DNA from: CAYZIB01 sp964478425
GTDB taxonomy: Bacteria > Bacillota_I > Bacilli_A > Acholeplasmatales > WRBM01
Direction: 5' to 3'
DNA: 47,735 nucleotides
Assembly: GCA_964478425.1 (NCBI GenBank)
Contig: CAYZIB010000009.1
Location: 1-47,735 of the forward strand
The stretch's first letter is position 1. Every line of letters begins with the position of its first letter. The notes beneath the pieces were generated by a model. It had not been told where the DNA came from. It did no database searches and was given only the letters and a program-made list of their open reading frames with translations. Made by a program: the position numbers and the translations under genes. Of this stretch, positions 33,998 through 43,222 are shown in pieces.

Positions 33998-35977
33998 TCA
34001 CTCACTTTTTAATAATTCATTTAATTCATCTTCAGTAATTATCTTTATATTTAATTCTTTTGCTTTAATATATTTTGAACCAGGGTTTTCCCCAACTACA
34101 ACATAATCTGTTTTTTTAGATACACTTGATGTAGTAGTTCCTTGATTTAATGATATTTTTTCTTCTAAAGATTTTCTTGATTCAGACATTGTTCCTGTTA
34201 AAACAAAAATCTTACCAAATATTTTATTATTTATTTTGTTTTTAGTATTATCAATATAATTTAAATTTAATTTTAATTTTTTTAAATCATCAATTAAATT
34301 TAAATTATTTTGATCTTTAAAGTAATCAATTATTGAATAGGCAATACTATCTCCTATATCATAAATTTTAATAATATCCGAAAAATTTGCATTTATTAAA
34401 TTATCCATATTTTTAAATTCTGATGCTAAAATTCTTGCAACTTTACTACCTACAAATCTAATTCCAAGACCAAAAATTAATCTATCTAAATTATTATTTT
34501 TAGATATTTCTATTGCTTCTAATAAAACATCAATAGATTTTTTTCCAAAATTAGGTAATTTAATTAAATCTTCGTAATATTTTTTTAAATTATAAATATC
34601 AACAATATTTTTTATATATCCTAATTCATAAAAAGTTCTAATAACTTTTTCTCCTAATGTATCAATATTCATCGCATTTCTACTACAAAAATGAATTAAA
34701 GCATTAATTATTTTTTCATCACAATTTGGATTTATACAATAATAATCAACTTCATCATTATTTTTTACTAATCTACTATTACAACAAGGACATCTATCAA
34801 TCATTTTTAATTTTTCTAAACTAAAATGTCTTTCATCTTCAACAACACTAACAATTTCAGGAATTACATCTCCTGCTTTTCTTAAAAAAACATAATCACC
34901 TATTCTAATATCTTTTAATATACAATAATCAAAATTATGTAATGTTGCTCTTTTAACAGTTGATCCTTGCAATAAAACAGGTTCTAATTCAGCAACCGGA
35001 GTAATTGCTCCTGTTCTACCAACTTGATATGTAATATCTTTAAGTTTTGTTTTAACTTCAATTGCTTTAAATTTGTATGCTATTGCCCATTTAGGATATT
35101 TATTTGTATATCCTATTTTTTCATATGTATCAATTTCATTTACTTTAATTACAATTCCATCAATATCATAACCTAATTTTTCTCTATTTTCTTGCCAATA
35201 TAAAACAAAATTCCAAACTTCATTTATATCTTTACATACTTTGGTATTTTCATTTATTTTAAATCCTAAATGTTTAAAATATTTTAATATATCACTTTGA
35301 TATTTAAAATTTTCTGTTTGTACAAGAGTATATGTAAATAAATGTAAATTTCTTTTCGCAGTGATTTTACTATCTAGTTGTCTAACACTTCCTGCAGCTG
35401 CATTTCTACAATTTTGAAATGTTTCTAGGTTGTTATTTTTTCTTTCTTCGTTTAATTTATTAAAGGCAATTTTTGGCATATAAATTTCGCCTCTAACATC
35501 AATATCAACGTTTTCTTTTAAATTAATTGGTAATGATCTTATAGTTTTACAATTAGCAGTTATATTTTCACCTACAACACCATCACCTCTTGTTGCACCT
35601 AACACAAATTTACCATTAACATATTTCAATGCACATGCAAGTCCATCTATTTTTAATTCAACATTATATGTAATATTTTTTTCTACTTCTTTTATTTTTT
35701 TATCAAATTCTAGTAAATCTTCATATGAAAATGCATTTGATAAACTATACATTTTTTTATCATGATAAATTTTTTCAAATTTATCTAAAACCATACCACC
35801 AACTTTTTGAGTTGGTGAATCTTCGGTTATTAAACTAGGATTTTTTTCTTCTATTTCTTTTAATTCTTTTAATAATAAATCATATTCATAATCAGTTATC
35901 GTAGGATTATCTAAAACATAATAATTATAATTTGCTTCATTTAAAATTTGTCTTAACTCAATAACTCTATTTTTCAT
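33998..35977 (-). CDS. ligA: NAD+-dependent DNA ligase
   Basis: 659 residues in the normal order: Ia domain, adenylation domain with the nucleophile Lys109 in ELKIDG, OB fold, a four-Cys zinc finger (CPCC...CINPNC, about 393-420), helix-hairpin-helix repeats and a C-terminal BRCT domain from about residue 585 (FGKIFVLTGTM...DYVVVG). It seals nicks in replication and repair using NAD+. The start overlaps the preceding gene by 11 bases, with GGTGAAATAA before the ATG. The pcrA-ligA neighbourhood is conserved in Bacillota. Confidence 0.98.
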   Translation of the reverse strand: MKNRVIELRQILNEANYNYYVLDNPTITDYEYDLLLKELKEIEEKNPSLITEDSPTQKVGGMVLDKFEKIYHDKKMYSLSNAFSYEDLLEFDKKIKEVEKNITYNVELKIDGLACALKYVNGKFVLGATRGDGVVGENITANCKTIRSLPINLKENVDIDVRGEIYMPKIAFNKLNEERKNNNLETFQNCRNAAAGSVRQLDSKITAKRNLHLFTYTLVQTENFKYQSDILKYFKHLGFKINENTKVCKDINEVWNFVLYWQENREKLGYDIDGIVIKVNEIDTYEKIGYTNKYPKWAIAYKFKAIEVKTKLKDITYQVGRTGAITPVAELEPVLLQGSTVKRATLHNFDYCILKDIRIGDYVFLRKAGDVIPEIVSVVEDERHFSLEKLKMIDRCPCCNSRLVKNNDEVDYYCINPNCDEKIINALIHFCSRNAMNIDTLGEKVIRTFYELGYIKNIVDIYNLKKYYEDLIKLPNFGKKSIDVLLEAIEISKNNNLDRLIFGLGIRFVGSKVARILASEFKNMDNLINANFSDIIKIYDIGDSIAYSIIDYFKDQNNLNLIDDLKKLKLNLNYIDNTKNKINNKIFGKIFVLTGTMSESRKSLEEKISLNQGTTTSSVSKKTDYVVVGENPGSKYIKAKELNIKIITEDELNELLKSE

Positions 35978-36638
35978 TTATTTCACCAATTAAATTATTA
36001 AAATAATCAATTACATCTTTTTCTTTACATGAATTATAATATGTATTTAATGAATTTTCTTCATAATAATAAAACAATAACCCAAAGTTATTAACTGTAA
36101 ATGTATGATTAAAACAATATTCTTTAACATTAAAATCATTTTCTTTAAAGATAACTGCATAAATATTCATTTTTAATTTTTTACTAGTAATATTATTTTC
36201 ATCATTTTTAGAATCAAACTTTTCTTCATCTTTTTTGATTGTAGATAAATATTTTAAATAATTATTATAATTATCAACAAAAGAAATATTAACCATAACA
36301 TCATCAATTGTTTTTTTATAAGTAATTAAGCTTGAATCTTCTTTATTAATTTTAAATCCATTTTGTGCTAAATAATATTTAAAATCAGAAAAAGATTTAT
36401 TAAATATTATTTTATCATTTTTAGTAATCATTTTATTTTTATATTTAATACTGTATCCCTTATTCATTGCAGAAAACACGATAGATATAAATATAAAAAC
36501 AACTAAAATTAACAAAACTTTTAAAACATCATTTTTTACAAATACGACAACTAACGAAAAAATTAATAGCAATAAAAAATCAATAAATATTTGTAAAAAA
36601 GTTGGCAAAGTAGCAATTTTATTAATAATTTTTTTCAT
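35967..36638 (-). CDS. Membrane-anchored protein of unknown function between pcrA and ligA
   Basis: The ATG at 36638 has AAGGAG 8 bases upstream and gives 223 residues; an in-frame GTG at 36647 overlaps that site. Two TM helices (about 18-36 and 42-60) are followed by a soluble domain of about 160 residues with alternating strands and helices. I recognise no family. It is coupled to pcrA (6-base gap) and ligA (overlap), so it is always made with the repair enzymes, but nothing shows that it takes part in repair. Confidence 0.75.
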   Translation of the reverse strand: MKKIINKIATLPTFLQIFIDFLLLLIFSLVVVFVKNDVLKVLLILVVFIFISIVFSAMNKGYSIKYKNKMITKNDKIIFNKSFSDFKYYLAQNGFKINKEDSSLITYKKTIDDVMVNISFVDNYNNYLKYLSTIKKDEEKFDSKNDENNITSKKLKMNIYAVIFKENDFNVKEYCFNHTFTVNNFGLLFYYYEENSLNTYYNSCKEKDVIDYFNNLIGEINEK

Positions 36639-36643
36639 GTTTT

Positions 36644-38764
36644 TCACTCCTTAATAATTTGAATTGTTGGATGATTTTTCATTAATTTTTTAATTCCAAA
36701 TTCTTTTGTAAATGCCACAACTATAATATTATCCTCAACATTTACAATAACTCCATCTCCAAATACTTTATGTCTTATTTTATCTCCTGGTTTTAAATCA
36801 TTGTTTTGTTCTTCCATATAATTATTTAATATAAAATCATTATATGGGTTAACAGGTTTTTTCTTATTTTCACCTATTATATTTAATAATTCAACAGGTA
36901 TTTCATCTAAAAAAATACTTTTAATAAAATTTTGAGAAGTTCCATAATGCAATCTCGTATAAGCATTAGTTAAAAATAATTTTTCTTTAGCTCTTGTTAT
37001 TCCAACATAACAAATTCTTCTTTCTTCTTCTAGTTCATGATTATTATATAAACATTTGCTTAATGGAAAAATTCCATTTTCCATTGCAACCATAAACACA
37101 ATTTTAAATTCTAAACCTTTTACTTGATGATATGTAGATAATACTACAGAATCATAAGGATTAATATTTTTATCTTGATCTGTTCTTAATTCTAAATCTG
37201 TTAACAAATTTTCTAATGTATTTTTATTAGTTAAACCACCATGTAATTCTTTAGATTCAAAAATAACGGATTTAAATTCTTTTATGTTATCCATTTTATC
37301 ATCATAATTATCTGGATAATATTCTTTTAAATATTGTTCATATCCTAATTTTTCAATAACTAAATCAATAAAATTAGATAATGTATAATTTTCAAGATCT
37401 TCAGCCAAACTTAAAATATTATCTTTAAATTTTAGTACTTCAGCTTTTATTTTAGGTGGTAAATTAACATAAGAAAGGCTATCCATATATGATATATTAT
37501 TTGTTATAGCATACTCTTCTATTAATTTCATTTTTTCTTTTCCTATTCCTCTTTTTGGAACATTAATAACACGTTTAAAAGAAAAATTATCAGAAGTATC
37601 TAATATTAATCTTAAGTAACTAACTAAATCTTTTATTTCCATACGGCTAAAAAAAGAAAGTCCTCCATAAATCATATAAGGGATTTTATATGTTAAAAAA
37701 GTATCTTCAAAATTTCTTGAAATAGAATTACTTCTATATAAAACGGCTATATCAGAATAATTATATCCTTTTTTTATAAATTCATTTATTTTTTCTGCAA
37801 CATAAATTGTTTCTTCAAAACTTGTTTTACTTCTAAAATAAATAGGTAATGCACTTTTTTCTTTGGTTGCAACTAATTTTTTTTCAAATCGATTATGATT
37901 ATTTTTTATTATTGAATTAGCAACATTTAATATTTCAGGAGTAGAACGATAGTTTTTTTCTAATTTTATCAATTTATAATCAGGATATTCTTTTGTAAAA
38001 TAAAATAAATTTTTATAATCTGCACCTCTAAAAGAATATATACTTTGATCTTGATCTCCTACAATAAAAATATTTTTATATTTTTTTGCTAATAATTTAA
38101 CAATATTAAATTGAATTTTATTAGTATCTTGAAATTCATCTATCATAATATATAAAAATTTTTCTTGATAATACTCTAAAATATTCGGGTACTCTAATAA
38201 TATTTTTTCTGTTAAACCTAATAAATCATCAAAATCTAAAACATTATCTTTAAATAATAAATTTTGATATTCATTAAAAACTTTAAATAAAACTTCTTTA
38301 TATACTAAATCACTAGTTTCAAATTCTTTATTTTTTATCATAGATATATCATTTTTTAATTGCTTAGCAGGATATTCTTTTTTATCAATTTTATTTTTAT
38401 CCATCGCATCTTTAATATATTTTAAAGAGTCATCTTCATCAACAATTGTAAAATTAGGTTTATAATCTAAAACACTAATATTTTTTCTTAAAATTTTACA
38501 TCCTAATGAATGAAATGTTGAAACGGTCAATCCTTGAATATTTTCATTTTCTAAAATATTTTTTACTCTTTGTTGCATTTCATATGCAGCTTTATTTGTA
38601 AAAGTTACAGCTAATATATTAAAAGGAGAAATGCCATTTTGAATTAAATTTGCAATTCTATTTGTCAAAACTTTAGTTTTACCAGATCCTGCACCTGCTA
38701 AAACTAAAACAGGGCCACTTATAAAATTTATTGCTTCTATTTGCTCATTATTTAAATTTTCCAT
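36644..38764 (-). CDS. pcrA: ATP-dependent DNA helicase PcrA (UvrD/Rep family)
   Basis: 706 residues of a superfamily 1A helicase: Walker A AGAGSGKT at 23-30, DEFQDTN (motif II), GDQDQSIYSFRGAD (motif III), LEKNYRST (motif IV), TYHQVKGLEF (motif V) and ERRICYVGITRAKEKLFL (motif VI). The C-terminus carries the short Tudor-like tail (PGDKIRHKVFGDGVIVNV) that binds RNA polymerase in PcrA. It unwinds DNA in repair and rolling-circle replication. It heads the operon behind an extended -10 promoter, with GAGG 10 bases before the ATG. Confidence 0.97.
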   Translation of the reverse strand: MENLNNEQIEAINFISGPVLVLAGAGSGKTKVLTNRIANLIQNGISPFNILAVTFTNKAAYEMQQRVKNILENENIQGLTVSTFHSLGCKILRKNISVLDYKPNFTIVDEDDSLKYIKDAMDKNKIDKKEYPAKQLKNDISMIKNKEFETSDLVYKEVLFKVFNEYQNLLFKDNVLDFDDLLGLTEKILLEYPNILEYYQEKFLYIMIDEFQDTNKIQFNIVKLLAKKYKNIFIVGDQDQSIYSFRGADYKNLFYFTKEYPDYKLIKLEKNYRSTPEILNVANSIIKNNHNRFEKKLVATKEKSALPIYFRSKTSFEETIYVAEKINEFIKKGYNYSDIAVLYRSNSISRNFEDTFLTYKIPYMIYGGLSFFSRMEIKDLVSYLRLILDTSDNFSFKRVINVPKRGIGKEKMKLIEEYAITNNISYMDSLSYVNLPPKIKAEVLKFKDNILSLAEDLENYTLSNFIDLVIEKLGYEQYLKEYYPDNYDDKMDNIKEFKSVIFESKELHGGLTNKNTLENLLTDLELRTDQDKNINPYDSVVLSTYHQVKGLEFKIVFMVAMENGIFPLSKCLYNNHELEEERRICYVGITRAKEKLFLTNAYTRLHYGTSQNFIKSIFLDEIPVELLNIIGENKKKPVNPYNDFILNNYMEEQNNDLKPGDKIRHKVFGDGVIVNVEDNIIVVAFTKEFGIKKLMKNHPTIQIIKE

Positions 38765-38786
38765 TTCATCACTTCCTCAAGAATTT

Positions 38787-38795
38787 ATTATACCA
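38787..38795 (-). promoter_or_regulatory. Extended -10 promoter of the pcrA-ligA-uvrA-hprK-whiA operon
   Basis: TGGTATAAT on the minus strand, about 23 bases before the pcrA start. There is no good -35. The same nine bases head the APH-kinase gene at 4310. Confidence 0.6.
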
Positions 38796-38838
38796 TAAAA
38801 TATTAAACATATATACTTAAAACGCATTTTTTAATATC

Positions 38839-38873
38839 AAAAAGGTTCATTTTAAAAATAATGAACCTTTATT
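38839..38873 (-). terminator. Terminator of the MarR/ABC exporter operon
   Basis: Perfect 11-bp stem (38841-38851 with 38860-38870), 8-base loop, and a short U-run on the minus strand. Confidence 0.75.
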
Positions 38874-38876
38874 TTT

Positions 38877-40952
38877 TTAATCTAATTCAAATGCTCCTGT
38901 ATATAATTGATAATAATGACCTTTTTGATTAATTAAATCATCATGGTCTCCTCTTTCAATTATTTTTCCGTGTTCTAAGACCATAATTGCATTACTATTT
39001 CTAACTGTACTTAACCTATGAGCAATTACAAAAACTGTTCTTCCTTCCATTAATTTATCCATTCCTTTTTCAATTAATCTTTCAGTTCTTGTATCAATAC
39101 TTGATGTTGCTTCGTCTAAAATTAAAACCGGAGGATTACTAATTGCCGCTCTTGCAATAGCAAGTAATTGTCTTTGACCTTGACTTAAATTTCTACCATC
39201 TGAAACAAGCATTGTATCATATCCATTAGGTAATAATGAAATAAAATGATGTGCATTAGCAAGTTTTGCTGCATTAATAACTTCTTCATCTGTTGCATCT
39301 AATTTTCCATATCTAATGTTTTCTCTAACAGTACCATTAAATAAGTGTGTGTCTTGTAAAACCATTGCCATACTTTTTCTTAAATCAGCTAATTTTATTT
39401 TATTAATATTAATTCCATCGTATCTTATTTTACCTTCTTCTACATTATAGAATCTATTAATTAAATTTGTTATTGTTGTTTTACCTGCCCCAGTTGATCC
39501 AACAAATGCAATCTTTTGACTTGGTTTAGCATATAAACTTAAATGATCTAATACAACTTTATTTGGAACATATGAAAAAGTTAAATCAAAAAATCTAACA
39601 TCTCCTCTTACTTGTGTATAAGTAATGGTTCCATCTTTATGAGGATGTTTCCATGCATAAATATTTGTTTTTTCTGTTGTTTCTACTAAATTATTTAGTT
39701 CGTCATATTTAGCATTACAAATAGTAACATAACCTTCATCAATTTCTTTTTCTTCATCTAATACCTCAAATATTCTTTCTGCACCAGCTAAAGCAGCTAA
39801 AATATTATTCATTTCTTGAGAAATTTGATTTATTGGTTGTGAGAATGTTCTAGATGATTGTAAAAATGCACTTAATGATCCTATATCCATCATTCCATTA
39901 ACAACAAGCAATCCACCAATACAAGCAGTTAATGCATAATTTAAATAACTAATGTTACCCATTATTGGCATTAAAATACTTGCATATACATTGGCATTAG
40001 TAGATGCATCTCTTAAACTTTCGTTAATTAAATCAAATTCATTATTTATAGCTTCTTCATGATTAAATACTTTAACAACTTTCATTCCTTCAATCATTTC
40101 TTCAATATACCCATTTGTATGACCAACTTCTTTTTGCTGAACCATAAAATATTTAGCAGATTTTCCACCAATATTCTTAACAATTACTAACATTATAAAT
40201 ACCATTAAAATAATCATAACTGTTAAAATAGGACTTAAAACTACCATAAGAACAAATGTTCCAACAATTTTAATAATTGATGATAGAAAACTAGTTAATC
40301 CTTGAGATATACATTGTCTAATTATATCAACATCATTGGTAAATCTACTCATTAATTCACCATGAGTTGTTTTATCAAAATAACTAACAGGTAAATCTTG
40401 TAAATGATTAAATAAATCTCTTCTTAAATCATTTAATGTACCTGATGTTACATTAACCATTATTCTTGAATATAAATAAGTTGAAACTGCTCCTAATATG
40501 TATACAACAGCAAGTATAATTATATCGATTGTTATTTGATTATACGAATTAGTATCTAATAAAGATGCTCCTAATTCACATGTTTTTTGATATAAAGCAT
40601 TAGAATCTTTAATTGTATAATAATTTTCTTTAATAGAATCATCTAATTTTAAATAATCTTCGTATTTAATATATTCTTTATTAATACTTAATGCTTCATT
40701 TATCAATATATCAATTTCTTCATTACTTAAATTATTTTCTCCAATAATTAATGCTTCTTCTGAAATTGGTTGAATTCCATTATTAACTATTGGTTTTAAC
40801 ATGTAAGTTCCTAAAATCCCAGCAACAGCACTTACAATAACACAAATAAAAACAAATACTAATCTAAATTTATATTTTGATAAATAACTTAATAATCTTT
40901 TGATTGTTAATTTAGCATTTTTAGGCTTACCCATATTTCTTTTAGGTGGCAT
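38877..40952 (-). CDS. Heterodimeric ABC exporter subunit with the catalytic ATP site
   Basis: 691 residues: a six-TM exporter domain followed by an ABC ATPase. Walker A GSTGAGKT (485-492), Walker B with the catalytic Glu614 (LILDEATSSID) and the switch His645 (IAHRLST) are intact, but its signature is LSQGQ (589-593) instead of LSGGQ. Residues about 58-142, between TM1 and TM2, are an unusually long acidic external loop. There is also an insertion near 405-450, before the ATPase. The gene shares one base with the preceding subunit (TAATG). Likely a multidrug or peptide/lipid exporter; the substrate is unknown. Confidence 0.9.
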   Translation of the reverse strand: MPPKRNMGKPKNAKLTIKRLLSYLSKYKFRLVFVFICVIVSAVAGILGTYMLKPIVNNGIQPISEEALIIGENNLSNEEIDILINEALSINKEYIKYEDYLKLDDSIKENYYTIKDSNALYQKTCELGASLLDTNSYNQITIDIIILAVVYILGAVSTYLYSRIMVNVTSGTLNDLRRDLFNHLQDLPVSYFDKTTHGELMSRFTNDVDIIRQCISQGLTSFLSSIIKIVGTFVLMVVLSPILTVMIILMVFIMLVIVKNIGGKSAKYFMVQQKEVGHTNGYIEEMIEGMKVVKVFNHEEAINNEFDLINESLRDASTNANVYASILMPIMGNISYLNYALTACIGGLLVVNGMMDIGSLSAFLQSSRTFSQPINQISQEMNNILAALAGAERIFEVLDEEKEIDEGYVTICNAKYDELNNLVETTEKTNIYAWKHPHKDGTITYTQVRGDVRFFDLTFSYVPNKVVLDHLSLYAKPSQKIAFVGSTGAGKTTITNLINRFYNVEEGKIRYDGININKIKLADLRKSMAMVLQDTHLFNGTVRENIRYGKLDATDEEVINAAKLANAHHFISLLPNGYDTMLVSDGRNLSQGQRQLLAIARAAISNPPVLILDEATSSIDTRTERLIEKGMDKLMEGRTVFVIAHRLSTVRNSNAIMVLEHGKIIERGDHDDLINQKGHYYQLYTGAFELD

Positions 40953-42676
40953 TATTCTAAGGCTCCTTTCATTTGAGATTCATAAACTTCTTGATAAATT
41001 GTATTATTTTTTAATAATTCACTATGACTTCCAATACCAACAATTTTTCCTTCATCAAGAACAATTATTTTGTCAGCATCTTCAATCGAACTAATTCTTT
41101 GAGCAATAATAATTTTAGTTGTATTATTTAATTTTTCTTTAAATGATTTTCTAATTAAAGCATCAGTTTTTGTATCAACAGCACTTGTTGAATCATCTAA
41201 AATTAAGATTTTTGGTTTTTTTAATAATGCTCTTGCAATACATAATCTTTGTTTTTGTCCTCCACTTACATTTACTCCACCTTGAGATAAATCAGTTTCA
41301 TATTTATTTGGAAAACTCATAATAAAATCATGTGCACATGCATCTTTACAACATTCAATTATTTCTTCATCAGTTGCATTTTTATTTCCCCATTTTAAAT
41401 TTTCTTTTATTGTTCCACTAAACAATACATTTTTTTGTAAAACCATCGCAACTTCTTCTCTTAAATTATATAATGAATATTCTTTTACATTAATATCATC
41501 AATTAATACTTCTCCGCTTGTTACATCATATAATCTTGGTATTAAACCAACAAGTGTAGATTTTGAACTTCCTGTTCCACCTAAAATACCTATTGTTTCA
41601 CCTGGATTAATTGTTAAATTAATATTTTCTAATACAAGTTTATCCATTTTATTATAATAACTAAAATATACATTTTTAAACTCGATTTTACCATTTTTAA
41701 CTGTTAAATCAGAATCATTAGTTTTAATATCTATATCACAATCTAATACATCAACAATTCTTTTTATAGATGCTCTTGTTAATACAGAATTTATAAATAT
41801 CATTGATATCATCATTAAACTCATTAATATTTGATTAATATAAGAAACAAATGCAGTTAAATCACCTATTCCCATATTTCCAACTATAACAGTTTTTCCA
41901 CCAAACCATAAAACTAAAATAATAGCAATATATACTACAAGTTGCATAAATGGCATATTAATTATTACAATTTTTTCAGCTTTTATAGAAGCGTTCATTA
42001 AATTATTATTAACTTCTTCAAATTTATCTTTTTCATAATCAGATCTAACAAATGCTTTTATAACTCTTATACCAATTAAATCTTCTTGAACCTTAGCATT
42101 AACATCATCTATTTTATCAAGCATTATTTTAAATCTTGGATGAGCTGTTTTAAATGTAAGTACTAATACTAATGCCAAAAGCGGGATTGTTACTGCTAAA
42201 ATCCATGCTAATGAAGTATTAATAGATAAAGCCATTATAATTGCACATATAAACATTAATGGACTTCTTATAAACATTCTTAAGATCATCATAAATAAAC
42301 TTTGAGTATTATTAACATCAGTTGTAAGTCTTGTGACTAATGAAGATGTTTGAAATTCATCAATATTTTTAAATGAAAAAGTTGTTACCTTTTTAAATAA
42401 ATCTTTTCTAAGTTCAGCTCCAAATCCCATTCCAGCTATGCTTGCATATTTTGCAGATAAATATCCAAATAATAATCCAAATAACGATAAAATAATCATT
42501 AAAGCACCATATTTTAGAATATACGCAATATCCTTATTTTCAATTCCAACATCAACTATTTTTGCCATTACTAATGGAATAAAAACTTCTGTTAAAACTT
42601 CAAATGCAATACATATAGGAGCTAATATAGCTTCTTTTTTATAATTTTTTGCATATTTAGCTAGTTTTTTAATCAT
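40952..42676 (-). CDS. Heterodimeric ABC exporter subunit with a degenerate ATP site
   Basis: 574 residues: six TM helices and an ABC ATPase. The Walker A reads GGTGSSKS (366-373), with Ser in place of the Gly before the Lys; the Walker B catalytic Glu is Asp495 (LILDDSTSAVD); and the switch His is Gln (IIAQRISS). Its signature VSGGQKQR is normal. Paired with the other subunit, this gives one consensus site (other subunit's Walker motifs plus this VSGGQ) and one degenerate site (these Walker motifs plus LSQGQ), the hallmark of heterodimeric exporters such as BmrCD or TM287/288. It starts 8 bases inside the marR frame. Confidence 0.9.
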   Translation of the reverse strand: MIKKLAKYAKNYKKEAILAPICIAFEVLTEVFIPLVMAKIVDVGIENKDIAYILKYGALMIILSLFGLLFGYLSAKYASIAGMGFGAELRKDLFKKVTTFSFKNIDEFQTSSLVTRLTTDVNNTQSLFMMILRMFIRSPLMFICAIIMALSINTSLAWILAVTIPLLALVLVLTFKTAHPRFKIMLDKIDDVNAKVQEDLIGIRVIKAFVRSDYEKDKFEEVNNNLMNASIKAEKIVIINMPFMQLVVYIAIILVLWFGGKTVIVGNMGIGDLTAFVSYINQILMSLMMISMIFINSVLTRASIKRIVDVLDCDIDIKTNDSDLTVKNGKIEFKNVYFSYYNKMDKLVLENINLTINPGETIGILGGTGSSKSTLVGLIPRLYDVTSGEVLIDDINVKEYSLYNLREEVAMVLQKNVLFSGTIKENLKWGNKNATDEEIIECCKDACAHDFIMSFPNKYETDLSQGGVNVSGGQKQRLCIARALLKKPKILILDDSTSAVDTKTDALIRKSFKEKLNNTTKIIIAQRISSIEDADKIIVLDEGKIVGIGSHSELLKNNTIYQEVYESQMKGALE

Positions 42677-43109
42677 TTAAATTCTCCTTTTCTTTAATAT
42701 TATTAGTTAAAATTAATTTATCCAGAATTTTATTTAAATTTTTTAATTCATCTATAGATAAACTTTTAACAAATTCTTGATCGATAATATCAAATTCTTT
42801 TTTGCAATTATTTTTTTGTTCTAAACCTTTTTCAGTAATAAAAATTTTTGTAATTCTTTTATCATTTTTATCAAATTCTTTTTTGATTAATCCTTTTTTT
42901 TCCATTCTTTTAATAGAAGTTGAAATACAGGGCATTGAAACAAATACATCTTTACTTATTTCAATTTGAGTACATCCAGGATTAAAAGAAATATATTCTA
43001 AAATAGGCATTTGACCAAAATGCAAATCATATTTATCAGCTACTTTTCGAAATTTTATATCATGCAAAAAATGAATTTTCCCAATTTTTTTCATTACATT
43101 ATCTTTCAT
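42669..43109 (-). CDS. MarR-family regulator of the ABC exporter
   Basis: 146 residues. The winged helix lies at about residues 45-100 (CTQIEISKDVFVSMPCISTSIKRM, then DKNDKRITKIFIT). First gene of the operon, overlapping the exporter gene by 8 bases, the common arrangement for MarR repressors that sense the exported drug. AGGAG lies 7 bases before the ATG. A strong dyad covers its own transcription start. Confidence 0.87.
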   Translation of the reverse strand: MKDNVMKKIGKIHFLHDIKFRKVADKYDLHFGQMPILEYISFNPGCTQIEISKDVFVSMPCISTSIKRMEKKGLIKKEFDKNDKRITKIFITEKGLEQKNNCKKEFDIIDQEFVKSLSIDELKNLNKILDKLILTNNIKEKENLND

Positions 43110-43130
43110 AAAAAATCTCCTAAAAAAAAA

Positions 43131-43163
43131 TACTTAATCGGTTAATTATTAATCGATTAAGTA
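43131..43163. promoter_or_regulatory. Candidate operator of the exporter-linked MarR regulator
   Basis: TACTTAATCG (43131-43140) and its exact complement (43154-43163) flank 13 bp that contain a smaller TTAATnATTAA element. The right arm abuts the -10, so bound protein would block RNA polymerase. Confidence 0.6.
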
Positions 43164-43164
43164 T

Positions 43165-43192
43165 ATTATATTATTAAATTAAATTATGTCAA
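43165..43192 (-). promoter_or_regulatory. Promoter of the MarR/ABC exporter operon
   Basis: Minus strand TTGACA (43192-43187), a 16-bp spacer and TATAAT (43170-43165). Both elements are full consensus. Confidence 0.8.
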
Positions 43193-43222
43193 TATTAATT
43201 TATAAGAAAACATTTACATTTT

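Noticed and set aside
38877..43109. Bacteriocin or lantibiotic export system
   Set aside because: The exporter subunits lack a C39 peptidase domain and no precursor peptide or modification gene is nearby. The MarR neighbour fits a drug-type exporter better.
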